This document shows positions 1 to 5,834 of a DNA stretch of 7,291 bases, piece after piece. Source of the stretch: Benthicola sp964195715 (GTDB taxonomy: Bacteria > Gemmatimonadota > Gemmatimonadetes > Palauibacterales > Palauibacteraceae); contig CAXMRU010000228.1 in NCBI GenBank assembly GCA_964195715.1, positions 1 through 7,291 on the forward strand. The letters are read 5' to 3'. A model generated the notes under the pieces. It had not been told where the DNA came from and made no database searches. It saw only the letters and a program-made list of their open reading frames with translations. Position 1 is the stretch's first letter. The number at the start of each line of letters is the position of its first letter. A program made the translations under genes and the position numbers.

Positions 1-620
1 ACCATGGCCATGTGACCCGCGTATACCGCGGCTCCGTACACGAGGAGTCGGGCCACGTCCACCATGGTGGACAGCACAGCCTGCGTGCCTACGTACTCTT
101 CCGGCTCGAAGTCGAGCCGGCTCAGAAACCCGGCTCGAAACGCTCCCTGGTGTCCCGACAGGCCGCCGAAGAAGCCGGTCAGGGCCCCGCCCAGCGGCAG
201 CCACCGTTCGTTCAGGCGCCGTTTCTTGAGCCCCGGCGTCATGTCCACGATCGCAAACCCGCCGATCAACGATCCCATGAGGATCTTCAGCGGCGTGATC
301 TCGGCCAGCCGATGGCCGAGGTGCCACGTGTGGAGGGGGGCGCCCTCCGAGAGGCGCGTGAGAAGAAGTGCCCCGAGAAACGCCGCTAGGACAGCCGGAA
401 TCCCGAACCTGAGGATGATCCGCGGAACGGCGCGCCGATGGAAGATCCCCACCTTGAGGAGATTGTTGAACAGGTGAACCACGGCCGTCGCAGAGATCGC
501 CACCTCGACCGGAAAGAACACGACGAACGTGGCCACGAGAAGCGACCCGAGCCCGAAACCGGAGAACAGGGAAAGCAAGGAAGCGCCGAAAGCGACGATG
601 GCGATTACCAGGTAGCTCAC
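1..620 (-). CDS. TauE/SafE-family membrane permease (C-terminus cut by window edge)
   Basis: The 206 visible residues form a polytopic inner-membrane protein of the TauE/SafE (DUF81) family, whose members export or import small sulfur-containing or organic anions. The substrate cannot be read from sequence. About six hydrophobic segments are visible, near residues 3-20, 27-50, 68-88, 108-127, 140-156 and 180-202. The family's glycine-rich half-repeat motifs appear twice: GFGLG at 21-25 after the first helix, and GFFGGLSGHQGAFR at 149-162 in the second half. The second motif resembles the GHQGA subfamily. Family members are usually near 250 residues, so roughly 40-50 are missing. I chose the GTG start at 620 because GGAG lies five bases upstream and the hydrophobic N-terminus begins at once. 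The ATG at 637 is in another frame and stops after six codons. The gene lies 46 bases behind udk on the same strand, with no terminator between, so co-transcription is plausible. Family assignment is strong; function is not. Confidence 0.9.
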   Translation of the reverse strand, partial: MSYLVIAIVAFGASLLSLFSGFGLGSLLVATFVVFFPVEVAISATAVVHLFNNLLKVGIFHRRAVPRIILRFGIPAVLAAFLGALLLTRLSEGAPLHTWHLGHRLAEITPLKILMGSLIGGFAIVDMTPGLKKRRLNERWLPLGGALTGFFGGLSGHQGAFRAGFLSRLDFEPEEYVGTQAVLSTMVDVARLLVYGAAVYAGHMAM

Positions 621-666
621 AGACACTCCGTGTCCATGTTCAACTGTTGGGAGTGACCGGGCGGCC

Positions 667-1374
667 TCAGCTCCCCCGTACTACCAGGTACCGCAGCCGC
701 GCAACGAGCATCCCGATGGCCACCTCGTTCTTGCCGCCCTCCGGAACAATGATGTGGGCGTGGCGTCGGCTCGGCGCGACGAACTCGAGGTGCATGGGTC
801 TGACCGTCTGTAGATACTGCTGGACCACGGACTCGACCGTCCGGCCCCTCTTCTTCGTGTCTCGTCCCAGACGCCGGATGAAGCGTATATCCGAGTCCGT
901 ATCTACGAAGACCCGGATGTCCATCAGGTCGCGCAGCTCGGGTTCCGCGAGGACGAGGATGCCGTCAACGATGATCAGCGGACGCGGTTCCACCCGGCGA
1001 GTCTCCGGAAGACGTCGGTGCACCGTGAAGTCGTACTCGGGCACTTCGACGGCCTGTCCCGCCAGGAGGACTCGCAGGTGCTCCGCCATCAGGGAGGTCT
1101 CGAGGCTGTCCGGATGATCGTAGTTGATCGCAGCGCGCTGCTCGAGCGTCAGGTCCGGATGGTGGCGATAATAGGAGTCGTGGTGCAGGAGGCTGGCGGA
1201 CGTGGGATCCAGACCTTCCAGGATCCTCTTGACCACGGTGGTTTTTCCCGAGCCGCTTCCGCCTGCGACTCCGAGAACCACGGGACGCGGAGCCGCTGCG
1301 GCCGTCTCCCCAGAGGAGGTCTCCGGTCCGGCGGCTGCCGGCCTCGACTCTTCGGTTTCGGTGATCCTCTCCAT
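667..1374 (-). CDS. udk: Uridine kinase (uridine/cytidine phosphorylation)
   Basis: This 235-residue cytoplasmic enzyme phosphorylates uridine or cytidine to UMP or CMP using a nucleoside triphosphate, in pyrimidine salvage. The family signatures occur in order: P-loop GGSGSGKT at 38-45; HHDSYYR at 64-70, carrying the conserved Asp; NYDHPDS at 83-89; PEYDFTVHRR at 111-120, nucleoside site; IIVDGILVL at 133-141; and the lid RRLGRDTKKRGRT at 166-178. The C-terminal QTVRPMHLEFVAPSRR and IIVPEGGKN segments also match the family. Two points are unusual. About 30 alanine- and glutamate-rich residues precede the kinase fold, and the usual VEG or LEG of the third strand is VDG here. The ATG at 1374 is preceded by GAAGGGA, and the reading frame further upstream runs antisense to the next gene, so it is not used. 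The gene is divergent from the small membrane protein at 1537. Identification is secure. Confidence 0.97.
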   Translation of the reverse strand: MERITETEESRPAAAGPETSSGETAAAAPRPVVLGVAGGSGSGKTTVVKRILEGLDPTSASLLHHDSYYRHHPDLTLEQRAAINYDHPDSLETSLMAEHLRVLLAGQAVEVPEYDFTVHRRLPETRRVEPRPLIIVDGILVLAEPELRDLMDIRVFVDTDSDIRFIRRLGRDTKKRGRTVESVVQQYLQTVRPMHLEFVAPSRRHAHIIVPEGGKNEVAIGMLVARLRYLVVRGS

Positions 1375-1409
1375 GGTCCCTTCTCGGGAGGGTCGATCAG
1401 GTCCCGGTA

Positions 1410-1415
1410 AGGATA
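1410..1415 (-). promoter_or_regulatory. Possible -10 element for udk
   Basis: Read on the minus strand this is TATCCT, inside GTTATCCTT. It would start transcription near 1403 and give a leader of about 29 bases containing the udk ribosome site. No good -35 box is visible 16-18 bases upstream, so this is a position-based suggestion only. Confidence 0.35.
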
Positions 1416-1484
1416 ACCCCTGCTTCGGGGCTGCGCTAAGAGTCCGTCCCACGCTCACACATGCTGTCATGCCTCTCGGACCTC

Positions 1485-1490
1485 TATATT
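1485..1490 (+). promoter_or_regulatory. Possible -10 element for the small membrane protein
   Basis: TATATT lies in a T/A-rich island within GC-rich DNA. Transcription would start near 1497, leaving about 40 bases before the ATG at 1537. That supports the ATG rather than the GTG at 1501, which would be almost leaderless. The -35 region is weak. Confidence 0.4.
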
Positions 1491-1526
1491 TCGGGGACGC
1501 GTGACGGATCGACGCCACGCTGCACC

Positions 1527-1531
1527 TGAGG
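1527..1531 (+). promoter_or_regulatory. Ribosome binding site deciding the start at 1537
   Basis: TGAGG sits five bases before the ATG at 1537. The alternative GTG at 1501 has only a GGGGA placed three bases away, which is too close for good initiation. Confidence 0.5.
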
Positions 1532-1536
1532 CCTCG

Positions 1537-1989
1537 ATGACGACAACGCAGACGAGAACGAACGAACGGGTGGGAGCGAAGAACCACGGCGCAGAGGGAT
1601 GGGCCCGCGGGCTCGCTGCCGTCGGCGCCGTGCTGGCCGCCTGGATAGCCTTCGACAGCCTCACGAACAGCGGCCTGGCCTCGGCAGCGGCAGGCGATGT
1701 GGAGTTTTTCCTCCTCTGGGGTGCTCCCTTCGCTGTCGTGGCAGTCTTCCTCGGATGGTTCGCACTTCGCGGAGGCCACGCGGAGGCCCGGAGTGCTGCA
1801 AGGGTAGGCTGTCTGATCGGTCTGTTGCTGGGTGGCGGGACGTTCGTCCTGTGCCTGGCGAGCCCCCTGATCCTTCCCCGGGATGCTTTGAGCGGAGCGG
1901 TTACCGCATTCCAGTACGCTCCCGTGGCTGCAGCTCTTGGGCTCGTCATCGGCGTGGCGGCGGACACGATGCAAAAACGGCGTCGCTAG
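1537..1989 (+). CDS. Small four-helix membrane protein of unknown function
   Basis: I do not recognise this 150-residue protein. A hydrophilic, threonine- and charge-rich N-terminus of about 20 residues is followed by four hydrophobic segments, near residues 24-45, 54-75, 87-110 and 119-141. It ends ADTMQKRRR; the basic tail and four helices predict both ends in the cytoplasm. Glycine- and alanine-rich helices with few charges suggest a small integral inner-membrane protein, not a transporter of a named family. No catalytic or metal-binding motif stands out. The start could also be the GTG at 1501, adding 12 hydrophilic residues. It is divergent from udk and convergent with the TadG-like gene. 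The stop codon lies in the loop of a terminator hairpin. That it is a real gene rests on the coherent membrane topology, the upstream ribosome site and the terminator; the overlapping antisense frames show no such organisation. Confidence 0.68.
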   Translation: MTTTQTRTNERVGAKNHGAEGWARGLAAVGAVLAAWIAFDSLTNSGLASAAAGDVEFFLLWGAPFAVVAVFLGWFALRGGHAEARSAARVGCLIGLLLGGGTFVLCLASPLILPRDALSGAVTAFQYAPVAAALGLVIGVAADTMQKRRR

Positions 1990-2001
1990 GGACGCCGTTT
2001 T
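1974..2001. terminator. Bidirectional intrinsic terminator between convergent genes
   Basis: A perfect 11-base inverted repeat, AAAACGGCGTC at 1974-1984 and GACGCCGTTTT at 1991-2001, encloses a six-base loop. Read rightward, the GC stem is followed by four T. Read leftward, it is followed by five T, because five A occupy 1973-1977. It therefore fits a rho-independent terminator for both the membrane protein on the plus strand and the TadG-like gene on the minus strand. The TAG stop at 1987-1989 is within the loop. Confidence 0.78.
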
Positions 2002-2055
2002 CGAAATCGCTTGGTCGACCTGGGCGCACGCTCTTCGGGCGTCCGTTACGGAAAG

Positions 2056-3201
2056 TCACTCCACGATCTGCACCGCCCTGATCAGCGGCCCTGTCGTCGG
2101 ACCGCCGCCACCGAGTGCTCCCTGGAACGAAGCGATCCTGGCGTATATGCTCTGTTGTCCGGGGGGGGCTGGCGGCCCTTCGCCTGGATCGGGCACGATG
2201 AACATGCCCATGAAGTCGGAGATCTGGAAGTTCGAATCGGATCCCTGCTTCGTATAGGTCTCCGGATTGAACAGAGGCACCGGCCTGAGGCGCGGAGAGA
2301 CCGGGAAGGCCGATCCCTTCACGCAATCGCAGCCGTCATCCCATGTGGCGTTGGGGTCGAGCGCGATCAGCTCGTTGAACGCCTTCGCGATGCTCTGCAC
2401 GTTTCCGTTCTTGTCGGTCACCCAGTCCTCCACGGCCCACGGGACCTTGAGTTCCGGGCAGCGCAGGACCTGCTCGCGCAGCGTCTTTGCTCCCCCTCCC
2501 CCCGTGGGGTACCACAGGTACCACCAGCCGGGCTCGAACCGATTGCTGTCCGGGGGGTCATCGTCTCCGTCGTTCCCGTGCGCGGCTCCCTGAGACGGCT
2601 TCAGCGTGATCAGCGTTCCCAGATCGTCCAGGCCATAGCCCATCGCTCCGTCGCCGTAGTAGTCACCCTCATCCGGATCCCACGTATCGTTCTCATCCGC
2701 CCGTGTGCCGTCCGCTTCGTACCACCGGTCCGCGACCGTCACCGGAAGTAAACAGCTGACGGCTCTCGCAGGCCGCGCTACTGCCGCTGCCATCGCTCGG
2801 ACATCGACGCGGTCCGCGCCGAAAATGCGAGCGAAGAACGTCCTGATCGGGCTGCCCCGGTCGATTGTCCGGTGCATGGTGACGCGCACCTTGGACTCAT
2901 CGAGCAGGACCTCCACGTCCTCGGGGAGCAAGACTGACGACTCGCCCCGGACGTCATTCTTGGCCGCGAACGCGATCGCCTCAGAACGCGCTGCGTCCTC
3001 ACTGTACGGGCTGTATATCAGAGATGAGGCTCCGGCGTGCGCCGCCATGTCGGCGGTGCGCTGGGCTTCGGTCCGGGCCGTGGTCAGGAGGCCGACGTCC
3101 ACGGCGAGAGCCGCGGCCGAGATGAGGACTACGAGGGAGATCGCCACGAGAACGAGTGCGGCTCCACGCTGGTCCAGGCGGGCAATGAAGCGTGCTGACA
3201 T
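2056..3201 (-). CDS. TadG-like, Tad-domain membrane-anchored protein
   Basis: This 381-residue protein has the N-terminal signature of TadG-like proteins, which are associated with Flp/Tad pilus assembly. RGAALVLVAIS leads into one membrane helix at about 14-36, ending ALAVDVG. It is followed by the helix ARTEAQRTADMAAHAGA near 42-58, matching the family's ART.LQ.AADAAALAGA pattern. A second family-like stretch, TFFARIFGADRVDVRAMAAA, lies near 121-140. The rest should be outside the cytoplasmic membrane. Residues 158-193 and 209-220 are rich in Asp, Glu, Gly and Asn, which might bind calcium. Cysteines are at 150, 248, 291 and 293. A proline-rich tail precedes the C-terminus. I chose the ATG at 3201 because GGGAGG lies five bases upstream; a TTG at 3222 would add seven residues without a better site. 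No other tad gene is present, so its role in pilus assembly, adhesion or surface display is open. Confidence 0.86.
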   Translation of the reverse strand: MSARFIARLDQRGAALVLVAISLVVLISAAALAVDVGLLTTARTEAQRTADMAAHAGASSLIYSPYSEDAARSEAIAFAAKNDVRGESSVLLPEDVEVLLDESKVRVTMHRTIDRGSPIRTFFARIFGADRVDVRAMAAAVARPARAVSCLLPVTVADRWYEADGTRADENDTWDPDEGDYYGDGAMGYGLDDLGTLITLKPSQGAAHGNDGDDDPPDSNRFEPGWWYLWYPTGGGGAKTLREQVLRCPELKVPWAVEDWVTDKNGNVQSIAKAFNELIALDPNATWDDGCDCVKGSAFPVSPRLRPVPLFNPETYTKQGSDSNFQISDFMGMFIVPDPGEGPPAPPGQQSIYARIASFQGALGGGGPTTGPLIRAVQIVE

Positions 3202-3206
3202 CTGAG

Positions 3207-3212
3207 CCTCCC
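3207..3212 (-). promoter_or_regulatory. Ribosome binding site deciding the start at 3201
   Basis: GGGAGG on the minus strand is separated by five bases from the ATG at 3201. It is one of the strongest Shine-Dalgarno sequences in the window and argues against the upstream TTG at 3222. Confidence 0.75.
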
Positions 3213-3329
3213 GAGAGTACAACGGTTACGGGCTCTTGAATGGGGCCGCGCCGGATATTCCGTTCAACGGGTTGCAGAGCGGGACTCCGGCCGAGCCGGG
3301 GCAGGGGTACGCCGCGTCTGCTACCATCT

Positions 3330-3337
3330 AGTATACT
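3330..3337. promoter_or_regulatory. Self-complementary -10 element between divergent genes
   Basis: AGTATACT is a perfect palindrome, so TATACT (five of six bases of the -10 consensus) reads on both strands: 3332-3337 rightward toward phosphofructokinase and 3335-3330 leftward toward the TadG-like gene. Rightward transcription would begin near 3344, about 43 bases before the start codon. Leftward it would begin near 3323, leaving a leader of about 120 bases. No clear -35 hexamer is visible for either direction. Confidence 0.45.
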
Positions 3338-3386
3338 CAAACCTCGACACGCGGGAAGTCCCAACACCGGCGTTTGGAGAGCGGGA

Positions 3387-4493
3387 ATGAACCAGACGAT
3401 CCGCCGCATCGCGATCAACACCGGGGGCGGTGACGCGCCCGGCTTGAACGCCGTCATCCGGGCCGCCGTCCTGTCGGCTCTGCACAGGGGGTGGGAGTGC
3501 CTCGGAATCCGGGACGGGTACAACGGGCTGCTTGCTCCAGAGACGTACCCCGACGACGGGGTCATCGAGCTCACGCGGGACTCGGTGCGCGGAATAACCC
3601 ATCTGGGTGGTACGATCCTGGGCACCACGAACCGTGGTAGTCCGCTCGCGTATCCGACGCTCGGCGACGATGGGAAATGGTACGAGAGGGATCGCTCGGA
3701 CGAGCTGGTGGCGAAGCTGAAGGAGCTGAATGTCGACGCACTCATCGCGATCGGCGGCGACGGCTCTCTGGCGATTGCGAATGCGCTGTTTCACAAGGGC
3801 GTCCGTGTGGTCGGCGTGCCGAAGACGATCGACAACGACCTCGCTGAGACCGTGGTGACATTCGGTTTCGACACGGCGGTCAGTTTCGCCGCCGAGTGCG
3901 TGGACCGACTACACTCGACGGCCGAGGCGCACGACCGGGTCATGGTGGTCGAAGTGATGGGCCGATACGCGGGCTGGATCGCCCTGCACGCCGGCGTCGC
4001 AGGAACCGCGGATGCGATCCTGATCCCCGAGATCCCCTACGACATCCAGAAGGTGGCGGATAGGATAAGGGAGCGCGCCGAGCGGGGCCGCGACTTCGCG
4101 ATCGTCGTCGTTGCCGAGGGTGCCCACGCGATCGGTGGCGAGCGCTCCGTGATTGCGAAGGAAGTCGGGCAGCAGGAGCGACTGGGCGGCATCGGCCATC
4201 GGGTGGCAGAGCAAATCGAGGACCTGACTGGAAAGGAAACCCGGACAGTGGTTCTGGGGCACCTGCTGAGGGGAGGAAGCCCCACGACGCGTGACCGGAT
4301 TCTAGCCCTCCGGTTCGGATCGGCTGCCGTGCGGGCCCTGGCGGACGGCTGTTTCGGCTGCATGGTAGCTCTCGACCCGCCGATCGTACGCTACGTGCCT
4401 CTGTCGAGTGCCATCAAACGCATGAAGACCGTGCCGCTGGACAGCGATACCATGTGCACGGCCCGCGAGCTGGGCATCAGTTTCGGGGATTGA
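3387..4493 (+). CDS. pfkA: 6-phosphofructokinase (mixed-substrate type, probably ATP-dependent)
   Basis: This cytoplasmic enzyme phosphorylates fructose 6-phosphate to fructose 1,6-bisphosphate, the committed step of glycolysis. It has 368 residues, longer than the roughly 320 of E. coli PfkA and close to the mixed-substrate (group III) subfamily. Motifs in order: NTGGGDAPGLNAVIR at 11-25, phosphate donor loop; GGTILGTTNRG at 74-84; IGGDGS at 122-127; PKTIDND at 145-151, with D149 the expected catalytic base; MGRYAGWIA at 190-198; IPE at 212-214; GHLLRGGSPTTRDR at 290-303, substrate binding. Gly126 in GGDGS is typical of ATP users, whereas pyrophosphate users usually have Asp. Lys146 in PKTIDND is shared with pyrophosphate and group III enzymes. 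ATP is therefore likely but not proven. The ATG at 3387 has GGAGAG upstream; an open frame reaching back to 3240 lacks family sequence. Convergent with the RCC1 gene 36 bases downstream. Confidence 0.97.
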   Translation: MNQTIRRIAINTGGGDAPGLNAVIRAAVLSALHRGWECLGIRDGYNGLLAPETYPDDGVIELTRDSVRGITHLGGTILGTTNRGSPLAYPTLGDDGKWYERDRSDELVAKLKELNVDALIAIGGDGSLAIANALFHKGVRVVGVPKTIDNDLAETVVTFGFDTAVSFAAECVDRLHSTAEAHDRVMVVEVMGRYAGWIALHAGVAGTADAILIPEIPYDIQKVADRIRERAERGRDFAIVVVAEGAHAIGGERSVIAKEVGQQERLGGIGHRVAEQIEDLTGKETRTVVLGHLLRGGSPTTRDRILALRFGSAAVRALADGCFGCMVALDPPIVRYVPLSSAIKRMKTVPLDSDTMCTARELGISFGD

Positions 4494-4529
4494 CCACCGG
4501 GACGATCGTCGCGCGACGGAATGCAACGG

Positions 4530-5723
4530 TTACGGGCGGACGACTCCGATCATCGAGGAGCGGTCTTGCCCGGTGCCATCGCCTAGCTGGCCGGCGTAGT
4601 TGGCCCCGCCGCAGAACGCCCACACCTCGGTTGTCACGCCGCACAAATGCTCCGCCCCGAGCCCCAGGTTTCTGAACCGGATGCCGGCCTCGACCCGAAT
4701 CGGACCGTCCGTGGCGCTACTCCACAGCCCCCCCCGAATCGCTCCGCCCCAGCACCAGGCTTCGCCGTTGGCGGTGAGGCCGCAGGAATACGCCGGGGCG
4801 CTCGGAAGAGTAAAAGCTCCCCCTGCGCCGTAGATCCTCTGGAGCTCGGGCAACCCCTCCACCTGGACGGGCGTGACCTGGTTCGGCAACGAGGGGTCGC
4901 CGATCTCACCGGACCGATTGCTGCCCCAGCACCACGTCGATCCGCCGGTCGTGATCCCGCACATGAAGGCGTCACCGCCGCCGAGCGCGCGGAACGTCAG
5001 ATCACCGGACACGGGCACCGGAGTGAACCGGTTCACGTTCGAGCCGTCCCCGATCTGGCCCTGGTCGTTGCGTCCCCAGCAGTACATCTGCCCGGAGACG
5101 GCGAGCGCGCACGATTGGTAGTAGCCCGCGACGATGGTGGCGAACGTGACGTCCGAGGCTACCCGGACAGGCTGGGAGGACTTGTTGAACGTGTCGCCGC
5201 TGCCCAGATGGCCGGTGACGTTGTCACCCCAGCACCAGGCAGACCCATCGCTCGTGAGCGCGCAGGTGTGATCGTGTCCGGCGCTCACCTCCACCCAGAA
5301 TTGGCTTCCCGGCAGGCGCAGGGGCTCCTCTATGCCGATGTTGGCGAACTCATCACCGGCCTGGCCTTCGTCGTTGAGTCCCCAGCAGTAGATCTGTCCG
5401 GATTCCGTGACGCCGCAGGTGTGTCCCGCACCCGAATCGATACCCGTGAAGCGGACTCCCCCGGCAACTTCAACGGGCCTATTGCTGGCCGTCGTGGAGC
5501 CGTCGCCGAGCGTGCCCCATGTGTTGCCGCCCCAGCAGTACGCCCTCCCGGCCAACGTGAGACCGCACGAATGGAAGTAGCCGCCCGTGACGGCGCCGAA
5601 GCGCAAGGCTCCGTCAGGGGCCGGAGGGCCCGTGACGTCGTCGCCCCCGCAGCCACCGATTACGGTCAGCAGAGTCATTGCGGCCAGCTCTGCCAGCCAC
5701 TCGATTCGCAGCGGTCGTCGCAA
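4530..5723 (-). CDS. RCC1-repeat beta-propeller lipoprotein
   Basis: This 397-residue protein is a predicted secreted lipoprotein carrying a seven-bladed RCC1-type propeller. RRPLR followed by a hydrophobic stretch ends in VIGGC, making Cys25 the lipidation site. A short Gly/Asp/Pro linker follows, then seven repeats from about 49 to 384. Each has the bacterial form H-x-C-G-L-T-x-x-G-x-x-Y-C-W-G-x-N-x-x-G-x-L-G-D-G. Seven repeats would close one complete propeller. Such domains usually mediate binding; no enzymatic motif is seen and the partner is unknown. Every blade has two cysteines ten residues apart. The final blade has FCGG instead of YCWG, and the sixth is preceded by an insert of about nine residues. 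I chose the TTG at 5723 because AAGGG lies six bases upstream and the resulting signal peptide is ideal. A TTG at 5750 would add nine residues, and an ATG at residue 16 would remove the basic region. Divergent from the MerT-like gene. Confidence 0.92.
   Translation of the reverse strand: MRRPLRIEWLAELAAMTLLTVIGGCGGDDVTGPPAPDGALRFGAVTGGYFHSCGLTLAGRAYCWGGNTWGTLGDGSTTASNRPVEVAGGVRFTGIDSGAGHTCGVTESGQIYCWGLNDEGQAGDEFANIGIEEPLRLPGSQFWVEVSAGHDHTCALTSDGSAWCWGDNVTGHLGSGDTFNKSSQPVRVASDVTFATIVAGYYQSCALAVSGQMYCWGRNDQGQIGDGSNVNRFTPVPVSGDLTFRALGGGDAFMCGITTGGSTWCWGSNRSGEIGDPSLPNQVTPVQVEGLPELQRIYGAGGAFTLPSAPAYSCGLTANGEAWCWGGAIRGGLWSSATDGPIRVEAGIRFRNLGLGAEHLCGVTTEVWAFCGGANYAGQLGDGTGQDRSSMIGVVRP
4572..5579 (-). 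repeat. Seven tandem RCC1 blade repeats (protein level)
   Basis: Seven diverged units of 47-59 residues lie end to end. The paired cysteines fall at residues 53/63, 103/113, 154/164, 205/215, 255/265, 314/324 and 361/371. On the plus strand the repeated signature appears as variants of CCCCAGCA(C/G)TA or CCCCAGCACCA, the reverse complement of the YCWG or WCWG codons. The DNA copies are not identical, so this is an old repeat and not a recent expansion. Confidence 0.92.
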
Positions 5724-5729
5724 ACGGTT

Positions 5730-5734
5730 CCCTT
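5730..5734 (-). promoter_or_regulatory. Ribosome binding site supporting the TTG start at 5723
   Basis: AAGGG on the minus strand, within GAAGGGA, is six bases before the TTG at 5723. The other in-frame candidates, TTG 5750 and GTG 5741, have no comparable purine-rich site. Confidence 0.6.
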
Positions 5735-5821
5735 CGTCCACGTCCGGCAAAGCTCGATTGGCGTACGTGTGCCCGTCACGACGAAAACACCCGGAAATCA
5801 GGAAAGATCCGTCCCGGCGTG

Positions 5822-5827
5822 TTATCT
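5822..5827 (+). promoter_or_regulatory. Possible -10 element giving a leaderless merT transcript
   Basis: TTATCT ends seven bases before the ATG at 5835, which is the usual distance from a -10 box to the transcription start. The bases between are pyrimidine-rich and contain no Shine-Dalgarno sequence. Transcription would begin at or next to the start codon. No clear -35 box is visible. Confidence 0.4.
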
Positions 5828-5834
5828 TGCCTCC

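Noticed and set aside
12..656. Several plus-strand open frames over the first 650 bases
   Set aside because: They are antisense to the TauE/SafE gene, have low-complexity Arg/Pro-rich products, and lack ribosome sites.
1375..1974. Upstream extension of the uridine kinase frame to 1974
   Set aside because: The extra residues are arginine- and serine-rich without family sequence, run antisense to the membrane protein gene, and the ATG at 1374 has a ribosome site.
3240..3386. Extension of phosphofructokinase by 49 residues to an ATG at 3240
   Set aside because: The added sequence is Arg/Pro-rich and unlike the family, covers the likely promoter, and lacks a ribosome site. The family N-terminus begins at 3387.
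3240..3794. Minus-strand frames opposite the start of phosphofructokinase
   Set aside because: No recognisable domain; they lie opposite the conserved NTGGGDAPG, GGDGS and related motifs of a certain gene.
4501..4518. Overlapping palindromes GACGATCGTC (4501-4510) and CGTCGCGCGACG (4507-4518) between convergent genes
   Set aside because: There is no T-tract on either side, so a terminator is not supported. Short GC-rich palindromes are expected at this composition.
4647..5834. A very long open frame on the plus strand that continues into the MerT-like gene
   Set aside because: It is antisense to the RCC1 gene, whose seven regular blades are unmistakable. Its product shows no domain, and long antisense open frames are common in GC-rich DNA. 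Only the part from 5835 is real.
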